Assembly (NCBI GenBank): GCA_947380655.1
Contig: CANCRX010000022.1
Coordinates: forward strand, 1-39,981
Origin: Alcaligenaceae bacterium
Lineage (GTDB): Bacteria > Pseudomonadota > Gammaproteobacteria > Burkholderiales > Burkholderiaceae_B
Direction: 5' to 3'
DNA length: 39,981 bases
Part shown: one piece after another, positions 17,720 to 25,090 of the stretch
Layout of the letters: each line of letters opens with the position of its first letter
Numbering within the stretch: position 1 is the first letter of the stretch
The notes under the pieces: generated by a model
Told to the model about the DNA's origin: nothing
What the model saw: the letters and a program-made list of their open reading frames with translations, nothing else
The model's database searches: none
Made by a program: the position numbers and the translations under genes

Positions 17720-18277
17720 ATGAATTTTATGCACCTGAACATTTATTCAACCCCTCTGAGTCTGATCAGAAACATTCTCCTGCGGGTCAGTGCTTGCGCG
17801 GCGTTGCTGTTGACAGGCTCAGTCACGTGTATGGCAGCAGATTTCACCGCTGGCTCACTGCAGCTCAACGACCTCTGGATACGCGCATCGGTGCCGGGCC
17901 AGACCAATGGCGCGGGTTATCTGCAAATCATCAATCCAGGCGCAGCCGCTGACAAGCTCATTGCAGTTCAATCTGACGCGGCAACCCGCGTCGAACTGCA
18001 TACGGTCATTACTGAAGATGGCGTGGCAAAAATGCGTCAGGTACAAGGCGTTGACATTCCTGCGCATGGTGACGCCAAACTTGCGCCAGGTGGCTATCAC
18101 GTTATGTTTTTACAGCTCACTGGGCCATTCAAACAAGACAGTCTGATCCCTGTTGTACTTAAGTTTGAAAAAGCAGGTGAAGTCCGCGTGAATTTCACCG
18201 TCAAACCCTCGACCTACAACCCGGGCAATCAGGGCGCAGCGGCTGCGCACGGTCATGGCTCAGGGATGAAACACTGA
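17720..18277 (+). CDS. Periplasmic copper chaperone PCu(A)C (DUF461)
   Basis: A 185-residue exported protein. The signal peptide covers about 1-40 (AACMAAD-type end). The mature domain contains the exact copper(I) site of the family, H-X10-M-X21-H-X-M, as H94, M105, H127 and M129. The tail is rich in histidine (HGHGSGMKH), suggesting an added metal site. PCu(A)C proteins bring copper to periplasmic targets, classically the CuA centre of cytochrome oxidase; next to azurin it could also serve that protein. I use the ATG at 17720; the frame is open to 17687 within the azurin gene. It converges with yggS. Confidence 0.92.
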   Translation: MNFMHLNIYSTPLSLIRNILLRVSACAALLLTGSVTCMAADFTAGSLQLNDLWIRASVPGQTNGAGYLQIINPGAAADKLIAVQSDAATRVELHTVITEDGVAKMRQVQGVDIPAHGDAKLAPGGYHVMFLQLTGPFKQDSLIPVVLKFEKAGEVRVNFTVKPSTYNPGNQGAAAAHGHGSGMKH

Positions 18278-18291
18278 GTCAATATTCAAAT

Positions 18292-18999
18292 TCAAACCAG
18301 AGGCGGTCGCGACCCGAACATAGCAGAACCCACGCGAATCTCGGTCGAGCCCTCCTCAATGGCTAATTCGAAATCACCGCTCATCCCCATCGACAATCGC
18401 TCTAACGAAATGCCCGCGATGCCTTCTTGCCGGGCATGATCACGTAACTGCCGCAATTTCGAAAAACAAGCACGCACAGCTTGAGGGTCTTGAGTGAGTT
18501 CAGCCATCGTCATCAGGCCCTGTACGCGCAACGTATCGAAACGCGTCAGGTCACGCAGGAATTTCGTCAGCTCGGAGGCTTCCAGACCGGATTTAGACTC
18601 TTCGGGGGAGGTTTTAACTTGCACCAGGACATCAATGGATCGGCCCTCGCCTTGCAGTCGGCGATCGAGCGCCTCGGCAAGCTCTAGACGGTCCAGCGAT
18701 TGCAACTCATGCGCCAGGCGGGCGACCTCTTTGGCCTTGTTGGTTTGTAATTGTCCAATCACCACCCATTGAATATTACAGTCCTGAAGCAAAGGCGCTT
18801 TCAGAGCAATTTCCTGGGTGCGATTCTCACCAAAACGGTGGAAGCCCAGACTGACGGCTTCACGGATGGCCACATCATCAAAGGTCTTGCTGACAGGAAG
18901 CAATGTCACCTCCGCAGGATCGCGGCCTACGCGTGCACAGGCTGCAGCCATACGGTTGCGGATTGCTTGCACTCTCATTTCCATTGTGTCTGCGGCCAT
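18292..18999 (-). CDS. yggS: Pyridoxal phosphate homeostasis protein (YggS/PROSC family)
   Basis: A 235-residue single-domain PLP-binding TIM-barrel protein. The PLP lysine is K38 in LLPVSKTF; FGENRTQE, HFIGxLQ-like WVVIGQLQTNK, VLVQVKTSPEESKSG and LSMGMSGDFELAI are the family signatures. It balances free PLP and amino acid pools in the cytosol and has no known catalytic activity. I start at the ATG at 18999 because an excellent AGGAG lies 6 bases upstream; the longer reading to 19065 is unsupported. It diverges from the urt operon across a 377-base region. Confidence 0.93.
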   Translation of the reverse strand: MAADTMEMRVQAIRNRMAAACARVGRDPAEVTLLPVSKTFDDVAIREAVSLGFHRFGENRTQEIALKAPLLQDCNIQWVVIGQLQTNKAKEVARLAHELQSLDRLELAEALDRRLQGEGRSIDVLVQVKTSPEESKSGLEASELTKFLRDLTRFDTLRVQGLMTMAELTQDPQAVRACFSKLRQLRDHARQEGIAGISLERLSMGMSGDFELAIEEGSTEIRVGSAMFGSRPPLV

Positions 19000-19138
19000 T
19001 CCCGACTCCTGTTTGCTTCGTAACACCATTTTACTGACTTCACCCATGGCTCGGCTGACAACCATCTAGTCATCCATGTGGCTACGTGCCCAAGCACGCC
19101 CCATCTTTGCGCGCACCAAAATTATCTCTCGAATTAAA

Positions 19139-19155
19139 GGCACCAAAATAGTGCC
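19139..19155. promoter_or_regulatory. Putative NtrC-binding palindrome
   Basis: GGCACCAAAATAGTGCC is a near-perfect dyad that fits the NtrC site pattern GCACC-N5-GGTGC except at one position. Its centre is about 140 bases upstream of the predicted sigma-54 start site, the usual range for an enhancer. Known: NtrC activates sigma-54 promoters under nitrogen limitation. Inferred: that this is such a site. Confidence 0.65.
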
Positions 19156-19262
19156 TGCGCACTCTTTCAAGGCAAAACTAGGTTTGTCTCGGCACCAAAT
19201 ACCCTCTCCACGCCTTGCTTTCGCCCCTGCGAGGGCTAATTTAGCGCTTGCGAGACAACATC

Positions 19263-19278
19263 TGGCACGCCTTTTGCT
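19263..19278 (+). promoter_or_regulatory. Sigma-54 (RpoN) promoter of the urt operon
   Basis: TGGCACGCCTTTTGCT matches the -24/-12 consensus TGGCACG-N4-TTGCW at every fixed base, with the invariant GG (19264-19265) and GC (19276-19277) correctly spaced. The start site is expected near 19289, about 88 bases before the urtA ATG. Confidence 0.85.
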
Positions 19279-19376
19279 TATACCTCTCCAAGCATGGCCC
19301 AACCTTGATTGGAAGCTGTGCGGTACTCAAACCAACACGGCTCACGCCGAACAGACAACGACCCAGGAGTTAACAG

Positions 19377-20630
19377 ATGAAACGCAGATCAGCTCTTAAA
19401 CAGCTCACCGCTGTCAGCCTTTTGGCAATGTCAGGCTTTACCGCTCAGTCATTCGCAGCAGAAGACACCATCAAAGTTGGTATTTTGCATTCCTTGTCAG
19501 GCACGATGGCCATCTCTGAGACATCGCTCAAAGACGTCGCCCTCATGACCATTGACGAAATCAACGCCAAAGGTGGCGTGAACGGCAAAAAACTCGAAGC
19601 CGTGATCGTCGATCCCGCCTCAAACTGGCCCTTATTCGCAGAAAAAGCGCGTCAACTGATCGACAAAGACAAAGTTTCTGTTGTGTTCGGTTGCTGGACT
19701 TCGGTTTCACGTAAATCAGTGCTGCCAGTTTTCAAAGAGCTCAACAGCCTGTTGTTCTACCCCGTACAGTATGAAGGCGAAGAACTCGAGAAAAACGTGT
19801 TCTACACCGGCGCAGCACCAAACCAGCAGGCCATTCCAGCTGTTGAATACCTGATGAGCGAAGACGGCGGCGGCGCAAAGCGTTTTGTGTTGCTCGGTAC
19901 CGACTACGTTTACCCACGTACTACCAACAAGATTTTGCGTGAATTCCTGCACTCGAAAGGCGTGAAAGACAGCGACATCGACGAGGTCTACACACCATTT
20001 GGACATTCGGACTATCAAACCATCGTTGCAAACATCAAGAAGTTTTCAACCGGTGGCAAGACAGCTGTTATTTCCACAATCAACGGCGACTCTAACGTTC
20101 CTTTCTACAAAGAGCTCGGCAACGCCGGCCTGAAAGCAACCGACGTGCCAGTGGTCGCGTTCTCAGTGGGTGAAGAAGAACTGCGTGGCGTGGACACCAA
20201 GCCTCTGGTCGGCCACCTGGCTGCCTGGAACTACTTCGAATCAATCAAGAATCCAGTGAACGCTGAGTTTGTCGCTAAGTGGAAAGCTTATGCCAAAGCT
20301 AAAAACCTGCCAAACTTCGCCACAGCGGTGACCAACGATCCAATGGAAGCCACCTACGTCGGCATGTACATGTGGAAACAAGCCGTTGAGCAAGCAAAAT
20401 CGACCGATACCGACAAAGTGATCGCAGCGATGGGCGGCCAGAAATTCGCAGCACCAGACGGATTCACAATCGAAATGGACAAAACCAATCATCACCTGCA
20501 CAAGCCAGTCTTCATCGGCGAAATCCAGGCTGACGGCCAGTTCAATACCGTGTGGAAAAGCAAAGGTCCAATCCGCGCTCAGCCTTGGAGCCCATTCATC
20601 AAGGGTAACGAAGGCAAGCAAGGTCTTTGA
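19377..20630 (+). CDS. urtA: Urea ABC transporter substrate-binding protein UrtA
   Basis: A 417-residue exported binding protein. The signal peptide is about 1-28 (AQSFAA-E). The mature part shows the UrtA pattern: IKVGILHSLSGTMAISE, FGCWTSVSRKSVLPVFKE, LLFYPVQYEGEE, GTDYVYPRTTNKILREFL, and NDPMEATYVGMYMWKQAVE. These match the amide/urea-binding branch of the Leu/Ile/Val-binding family. It captures urea in the periplasm for UrtBCDE. AGGAG lies 7 bases before the ATG. It is first in the operon behind a sigma-54 promoter, and its codon use looks biased as in highly expressed genes. Confidence 0.96.
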   Translation: MKRRSALKQLTAVSLLAMSGFTAQSFAAEDTIKVGILHSLSGTMAISETSLKDVALMTIDEINAKGGVNGKKLEAVIVDPASNWPLFAEKARQLIDKDKVSVVFGCWTSVSRKSVLPVFKELNSLLFYPVQYEGEELEKNVFYTGAAPNQQAIPAVEYLMSEDGGGAKRFVLLGTDYVYPRTTNKILREFLHSKGVKDSDIDEVYTPFGHSDYQTIVANIKKFSTGGKTAVISTINGDSNVPFYKELGNAGLKATDVPVVAFSVGEEELRGVDTKPLVGHLAAWNYFESIKNPVNAEFVAKWKAYAKAKNLPNFATAVTNDPMEATYVGMYMWKQAVEQAKSTDTDKVIAAMGGQKFAAPDGFTIEMDKTNHHLHKPVFIGEIQADGQFNTVWKSKGPIRAQPWSPFIKGNEGKQGL

Positions 20631-20669
20631 TATATTAGCTGTTAGAACAACAAATGAGACTGCAACAAC

Positions 20670-22295
20670 ATGGCTGTGATTTACCCCTTCTTGAAAAGGT
20701 TGATGTGTGCCGTGCTGCTGGTGCTCCCAGCGTACACATGCGTTGCCGCAGACTTGGTCGACCGTGCAGTATTAAGCGGCCTGGCTAGCGACAATAACAA
20801 CGACAAGATCGAGGCGATCACAGCGTTGGGGCAGCTCTCCCACCCAGAGGCCGCCGCTATTCTGGCGGCCCTTGGTGCAGGCAAAGTTTTAGTGACGGCG
20901 GACGGCACAGTGCTCGTGTCGCTCGCTGCGGATAAAGCACTGAATCCCGCGACCGGTGAAACGGTCGCGCCTCCTACTGACGCGCAAACCGTCAACATGA
21001 ACAACCGACTGCGTCGCGCACTTCAGGGCGCGCAAGCCAGTGCGGAACTATTCTCTCCCGTTGCCGCCACCCGCCTCGCTGCAGCAGTACGACTGCAAAA
21101 AGAAGCGGATGCCGGACGCACACCCGTGATTGAGCGCGCGCTCAATCAGGAAAAAGATCCGGAGATCAAACTCGCGCTCAATATTGCGCTGGCAAGCTCT
21201 GCGATCAAAAGTAGTGACGCTGCGGTACGAACCAAAGCGGTGATTGCTTTAGGTGAAAGCAAAAATCCAGCGTTCAAACCCGTCCTCGCAGCACTGCTGG
21301 CAAAAGATTCAGCCGGTGCGTTTGCTGAGCCCGACGCAGAAGTACGTAACGCAGCCAAAAAATCCCTCGAGCAAATTGAAAGTCATCAAACGATCGTCAG
21401 CTGGGTCGGCAACCTCTTTTACGGTATCAGTCTAGGCAGCGTATTGTTGCTCGCCGCCTTAGGTTTGGCCATTACCTTTGGTCTGATGGGCATCATCAAT
21501 ATGGCGCACGGCGAACTATTGATGATTGGTGCCTATGCAACGTACTTGGTACAAAGTTTTTTCAAACAATATTTGCCTGGTGCGCTGGACTGGTATGTTG
21601 TTGCTGCCTTGCCTGTCGCCTTTCTTATTACAGCACTAGTCGGCATGCTGCTTGAGCGCACAGTGATTCGATGGTTGTATGGACGTCCACTTGAAACATT
21701 GCTTGCGACCTGGGGAATCAGCCTGATTCTGATGCAAGCCGTACGCAGTATTTTTGGTGCGCAAAACGTTGAGGTCTCCAACCCCTCATGGATGAACGGT
21801 GGCATCACCGTACTTGGCAACCTGAGCCTGAGCTACAACCGCCTGGTCATCATCGGCTTTGCTATGTGCGTAGTGGTTGCCGTCTGGCTGGTACTGAATT
21901 ACACACGCCTGGGTTTGTTTGTCCGCGCAATTACCCAGAACCGTCGAATGGCCGATTGTGTCGGTGTGCCAACCGGTCGCATAGATATGCTGGCCTTTGG
22001 ACTCGGCTCAGGTATCGCAGGTCTTGCAGGGGTCGCGCTATCCCAGCTCAGCAACGTCGGTCCCGACCTCGGTCGTGGCTATATAGTTGACTCCTTCATG
22101 GTAGTGGTGCTGGGTGGCGTTGGACAGTTAGCAGGAACGGTCGTCGCTGCGATGGGCCTCGGTGCACTGAATAAATTCATTGAGCCTTTCTGGGGCGCAG
22201 TGATCGCAAAAATTGCGATCCTGCTGTTTATCGTCTTGTTTGTACAAAAACGTCCGCAAGGCCTGTTTGCACCTAAAGGGCGGAGCGCAGAATGA
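20670..22295 (+). CDS. urtB: Urea ABC transporter permease UrtB
   Basis: A 541-residue protein: signal peptide (about 1-25), an alanine-rich periplasmic HEAT-like domain (about 30-235, with units such as NDKIEAITALGQLSHPEAAAIL), then a LivH-type permease (about 245-535; NLFYGISLGSVLLLAALGLA, NMAHGELLMIGAYATY, QGLFAPKGR at the end). The N-terminal extension is characteristic of UrtB. With UrtC it forms the urea channel in the inner membrane. It follows urtA by 39 bases with no terminator between, and its stop overlaps the urtC start (ATGA). Confidence 0.95.
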   Translation: MAVIYPFLKRLMCAVLLVLPAYTCVAADLVDRAVLSGLASDNNNDKIEAITALGQLSHPEAAAILAALGAGKVLVTADGTVLVSLAADKALNPATGETVAPPTDAQTVNMNNRLRRALQGAQASAELFSPVAATRLAAAVRLQKEADAGRTPVIERALNQEKDPEIKLALNIALASSAIKSSDAAVRTKAVIALGESKNPAFKPVLAALLAKDSAGAFAEPDAEVRNAAKKSLEQIESHQTIVSWVGNLFYGISLGSVLLLAALGLAITFGLMGIINMAHGELLMIGAYATYLVQSFFKQYLPGALDWYVVAALPVAFLITALVGMLLERTVIRWLYGRPLETLLATWGISLILMQAVRSIFGAQNVEVSNPSWMNGGITVLGNLSLSYNRLVIIGFAMCVVVAVWLVLNYTRLGLFVRAITQNRRMADCVGVPTGRIDMLAFGLGSGIAGLAGVALSQLSNVGPDLGRGYIVDSFMVVVLGGVGQLAGTVVAAMGLGALNKFIEPFWGAVIAKIAILLFIVLFVQKRPQGLFAPKGRSAE

Positions 22296-23410
22296 CCTCT
22301 CTCACAACGCGTGCGTCTTTACTCGACGCGACAAACAACAATTTATTTTCTCCCAAAGCCTGGACAGGCATTGGTATCGTGGTCGTGTTTTTTGCCATGC
22401 TGCCCGTGCTGAATCTGGCTTTCCCTGCTGGTCATCCTCTGCATATTTCTGCGTTTGCGATCGCATTGATCGGGAAATTCATTTGTTACGCCATGGCCGC
22501 ACTGGCACTCGATCTGGTGTGGGGCTATGCCGGGATTCTGTCACTCGGTCATGGTTTGTTTTTTGCGCTCGGCGGTTATGCCTGCGGCATGTATCTGATG
22601 CGTGTGGGCAAGCCCTCGCCTGAGATCGTGCCTGATTTCATGACCTTCCTGAGTTGGAAAACCTACCCCTGGTTCTGGTCCTTCACGGAGCATTTCTGGT
22701 ACGCCATGTTGCTGGTCGTACTAGTACCCGGACTACTCGCCTTTGTGTTTGGTTATTTCGCCTTTCGCTCACGGATCAAAGGCGTGTATTTTTCTATCAT
22801 CACCCAGGCACTGACCTTCGCGGCAATGCTGCTGTTCTTTCGCAATGAAACGGGCTTTGGTGGCAACAACGGTTTTACTGATTTCAAAACCATTCTCGGT
22901 TTTGACATTACGTCACCCCAGACGCGTGCGGTGCTTTACTGGGCGAGCCTGACTGCCTTACTGCTTGCCCTGGTTGTCGGTCGCGCGATCACTCAGTCAA
23001 AGCTCGGTCGCGTACTGACTGCCATCCGAGACTCCGAGAGTCGCCTGCGTTTTCTGGGATATGAGCCACTTGGTTTCAAACTATTTATCTGGACGGTCTC
23101 AGCGATCATCTGTGGCATTGCAGGCGCGCTCTACGTCCCCCAAGTCGGCATCATTAACCCCGGTGAAATGTCGACCGAGAACTCCATCGAAATGGTGATC
23201 TGGGTTGCCACAGGTGGGCGCGGCACACTGATCGGCCCGATCATAGGCGCGGGTGCGATCAATGGACTGAAAACCTGGTTTACCAGCGTGGTGCCTGAAT
23301 TCTGGCTCTACGCGCTCGGGCTGATTTTTGTTTTGGTCACCCTCTTTTTACCTCAAGGGATTGTCGGACTCGTGCGCAAACTTGGCCAGCGAACAAAGGG
23401 GCAAGCATGA
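22292..23410 (+). CDS. urtC: Urea ABC transporter permease UrtC
   Basis: A 372-residue LivM-type permease with about nine or ten membrane helices. DLVWGYAGILSLGHGLFFALGGYACGMYL and the cytoplasmic coupling segment LTAIRDSESRLRFLGYEP are typical of UrtC/LivM. A periplasmic loop of about 40 residues (around 105-140) follows the early helices, as in UrtC. It pairs with UrtB to form the channel. GGAG lies just upstream of its ATG; both ends overlap neighbours by four bases (ATGA), showing tight translational coupling. Confidence 0.95.
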   Translation: MTSLTTRASLLDATNNNLFSPKAWTGIGIVVVFFAMLPVLNLAFPAGHPLHISAFAIALIGKFICYAMAALALDLVWGYAGILSLGHGLFFALGGYACGMYLMRVGKPSPEIVPDFMTFLSWKTYPWFWSFTEHFWYAMLLVVLVPGLLAFVFGYFAFRSRIKGVYFSIITQALTFAAMLLFFRNETGFGGNNGFTDFKTILGFDITSPQTRAVLYWASLTALLLALVVGRAITQSKLGRVLTAIRDSESRLRFLGYEPLGFKLFIWTVSAIICGIAGALYVPQVGIINPGEMSTENSIEMVIWVATGGRGTLIGPIIGAGAINGLKTWFTSVVPEFWLYALGLIFVLVTLFLPQGIVGLVRKLGQRTKGQA

Positions 23411-24255
23411 ACACCATCAACCACGCACAGCTAGAGCAAGCCACGCAAAGCAATGGCCCGGGCGGCTCAGCCTCCTATGGCCGGGTTAAAACTCCCGGCG
23501 TTGATACGACCCATGGTGCAATTCTTTATCTCGAATCAATCAGTGTTGTCTTCGATGGATTTAAAGCACTGAATGATCTGTCGCTTGACATCGGCGTGGG
23601 CGAATTGCGCTGCATTATCGGCCCGAATGGTGCGGGTAAAACCACCATGATGGATGTCATCACCGGCAAAACAAAACCCACTGCTGGCACAGCCTTTTTT
23701 GGTCAGAATATCGATCTGACCAAGATGCAGGAGTCCGAAATCGCTGATGTCGGGATCGGTCGTAAATTTCAACGCCCCACTGTTTTTGAAAACCATTCGG
23801 TCTTTGAAAATCTTGAACTGGCCATGAAAACCAATAAGCACGTCAAGAAGACCTTGTTCGCTCGGCTCAACAGTTACGAGCGTGACAAAATCGCCGATAC
23901 GCTTGAATTATTGCGCCTCATGGACGAATACAAACGACCCGCAGGACTGTTGTCGCACGGACAAAAACAGTGGCTCGAAATCGGTATGCTGCTGATGCAA
24001 GAACCCTTGTTATTGCTGCTCGACGAGCCTGTCGCAGGCATGACCGATGCGGAAACAGAACGCACCGGAGAGTTGCTCAACGACTTGCGTGGCAAGCATT
24101 CACTGGTCGTGGTCGAGCACGATATGGATTTTGTGAACCAGATTGCTCAGGGCGGCAAAGTCACCGTGCTGTGCGAAGGTTCCGTCCTGGCCGAAGGCAC
24201 GATGCAGCAAGTTCAATCCGACCAGCGGGTCATCGAAGTGTATTTGGGACGATAG
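23407..24255 (+). CDS. urtD: Urea ABC transporter ATP-binding protein UrtD
   Basis: A 282-residue ATPase of the LivG type. An N-terminal extension of about 35 residues is followed by the nucleotide-binding domain: Walker A GPNGAGKTT, Q-loop region GIGRKFQRPTVF, the UrtD-type signature LLSHGQKQWLEIG, Walker B LLLLLDEPVAGM, and the switch histidine in VVVEHDMDF. It powers urea import with UrtE at the inner face of the membrane. AGGGG lies upstream of its ATG, which overlaps the urtC stop. urtE begins 4 bases after its stop. Confidence 0.95.
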   Translation: MNTINHAQLEQATQSNGPGGSASYGRVKTPGVDTTHGAILYLESISVVFDGFKALNDLSLDIGVGELRCIIGPNGAGKTTMMDVITGKTKPTAGTAFFGQNIDLTKMQESEIADVGIGRKFQRPTVFENHSVFENLELAMKTNKHVKKTLFARLNSYERDKIADTLELLRLMDEYKRPAGLLSHGQKQWLEIGMLLMQEPLLLLLDEPVAGMTDAETERTGELLNDLRGKHSLVVVEHDMDFVNQIAQGGKVTVLCEGSVLAEGTMQQVQSDQRVIEVYLGR

Positions 24256-24259
24256 CGTG

Positions 24260-24958
24260 ATGTTGGACGTTCAGAAAATCAATCAGTACTACGGCAGCAG
24301 CCATACCTTGCGCGGGATCTCCCTTGAGGTCAAACAAGGCGAATGCATGGCCTTGCTCGGTCGTAACGGCGTCGGCAAAACGACACTGCTGAAATGCCTG
24401 ATGGGTGTGCAGCCCATTGCCTCCGGACAAGTCATGTTTGATGGCCAGGACATCAGCAAACTTGCCCCCCACCAGCGCGCAGCGCTCGGTATGGCTTATG
24501 TGCCTCAAGGGCGTGAAATTTTCGCCCGCCTGACTGTCGAGGAAAACATTCTGATGGGGATGGCTACAAAACCCAGCAGCAAAGCCCGTGAGATCAAGGG
24601 CGAAATTTATGAGTTGTTCCCCGTACTGAAATCCATGCTCTCGCGTCGCGGTGGCGACCTGTCTGGCGGCCAACAACAACAGCTCGCGATTGCACGCGCG
24701 CTGGTGGCTGAACCAAAACTCATCATTTTTGACGAACCCACCGAGGGCATTCAGCCCTCCATCATTAAAGATATTGGTCGCGTCATCGACCTGTTGCGCA
24801 ATCGTGGTGACATGGCGATCGTGCTGTGTGAGCAATATTTCGACTTTGCCCGTGAATTGGCGGACCGGTTTGTCGTGCTTTCACGCGGCGAGGTGGTCGC
24901 TACAGGTAACCGCGCCGAAATGGATAGCGAAGAAGTTAAGCGCCATTTATCGGTGTAA
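24260..24958 (+). CDS. urtE: Urea ABC transporter ATP-binding protein UrtE
   Basis: A 232-residue ATPase of the LivF type: Walker A GRNGVGKTT, signature LSGGQQQQLAIARAL, Walker B LIIFDEPTEGIQPS and switch region LCEQYFDFA. The EGIQPSII sequence and the MLDVQKINQYYGSSHTLRG start are characteristic of UrtE. I start at the ATG at 24260; a GTG directly before it would add one residue, and the frame back to 24143 only shadows urtD. It is the last urt gene. No urease genes follow, unlike in many genomes. Confidence 0.95.
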   Translation: MLDVQKINQYYGSSHTLRGISLEVKQGECMALLGRNGVGKTTLLKCLMGVQPIASGQVMFDGQDISKLAPHQRAALGMAYVPQGREIFARLTVEENILMGMATKPSSKAREIKGEIYELFPVLKSMLSRRGGDLSGGQQQQLAIARALVAEPKLIIFDEPTEGIQPSIIKDIGRVIDLLRNRGDMAIVLCEQYFDFARELADRFVVLSRGEVVATGNRAEMDSEEVKRHLSV

Positions 24959-24960
24959 TA

Positions 24961-24983
24961 CCTGGCGAGTTAAGACTTGCAGG
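24961..24983 (+). terminator. Hairpin after urtE, weak terminator candidate
   Basis: CCTGGCGAGT (24961-24970) can pair with ACTTGCAGG (24975-24983) across a TAAG loop, with one bulged base and one G-T pair. It begins 2 bases after the urtE stop codon. No T-run follows, so it is at best a rho-assisted end or an RNA-stabilising hairpin. Confidence 0.3.
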
Positions 24984-25062
24984 CATCGCGGGATAAAAAT
25001 ACCTTAACAACCTTATAAACAGGGCGGCGCTCTGGTTCTGAGGTTGTTCTAGCGGTATGATT

Positions 25063-25081
25063 CCCGCACTCTAATTGCGGG
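25063..25081 (+). repeat. Inverted repeat in the tcuA leader
   Basis: CCCGCA (25063-25068) and TGCGGG (25076-25081) form a perfect 6-base dyad with a 7-base spacer, ending 9 bases before the tcuA ATG. The right arm contains the only purine-rich stretch (GCGGGA) that could serve as a ribosome site. It could be a regulator's operator or an RNA hairpin covering the ribosome site. Confidence 0.4.
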
Positions 25082-25090
25082 ACAAAAACC

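Larger units (their letters stand above)
19000..19376. other. Long regulatory region upstream of urtA
   Basis: This 377-base gap between yggS and urtA is the only stretch over 300 bases without a gene. It holds, in order, an isolated GCACCAAA half-site (19113-19120), an NtrC-like palindrome (19139-19155), another GGCACCAAA half-site (19191-19199), a sigma-54 promoter (19263-19278) and an untranslated leader of about 88 bases that ends with AGGAG 7 bases before the urtA ATG. No convincing open reading frame or structured RNA was seen. Confidence 0.75.
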
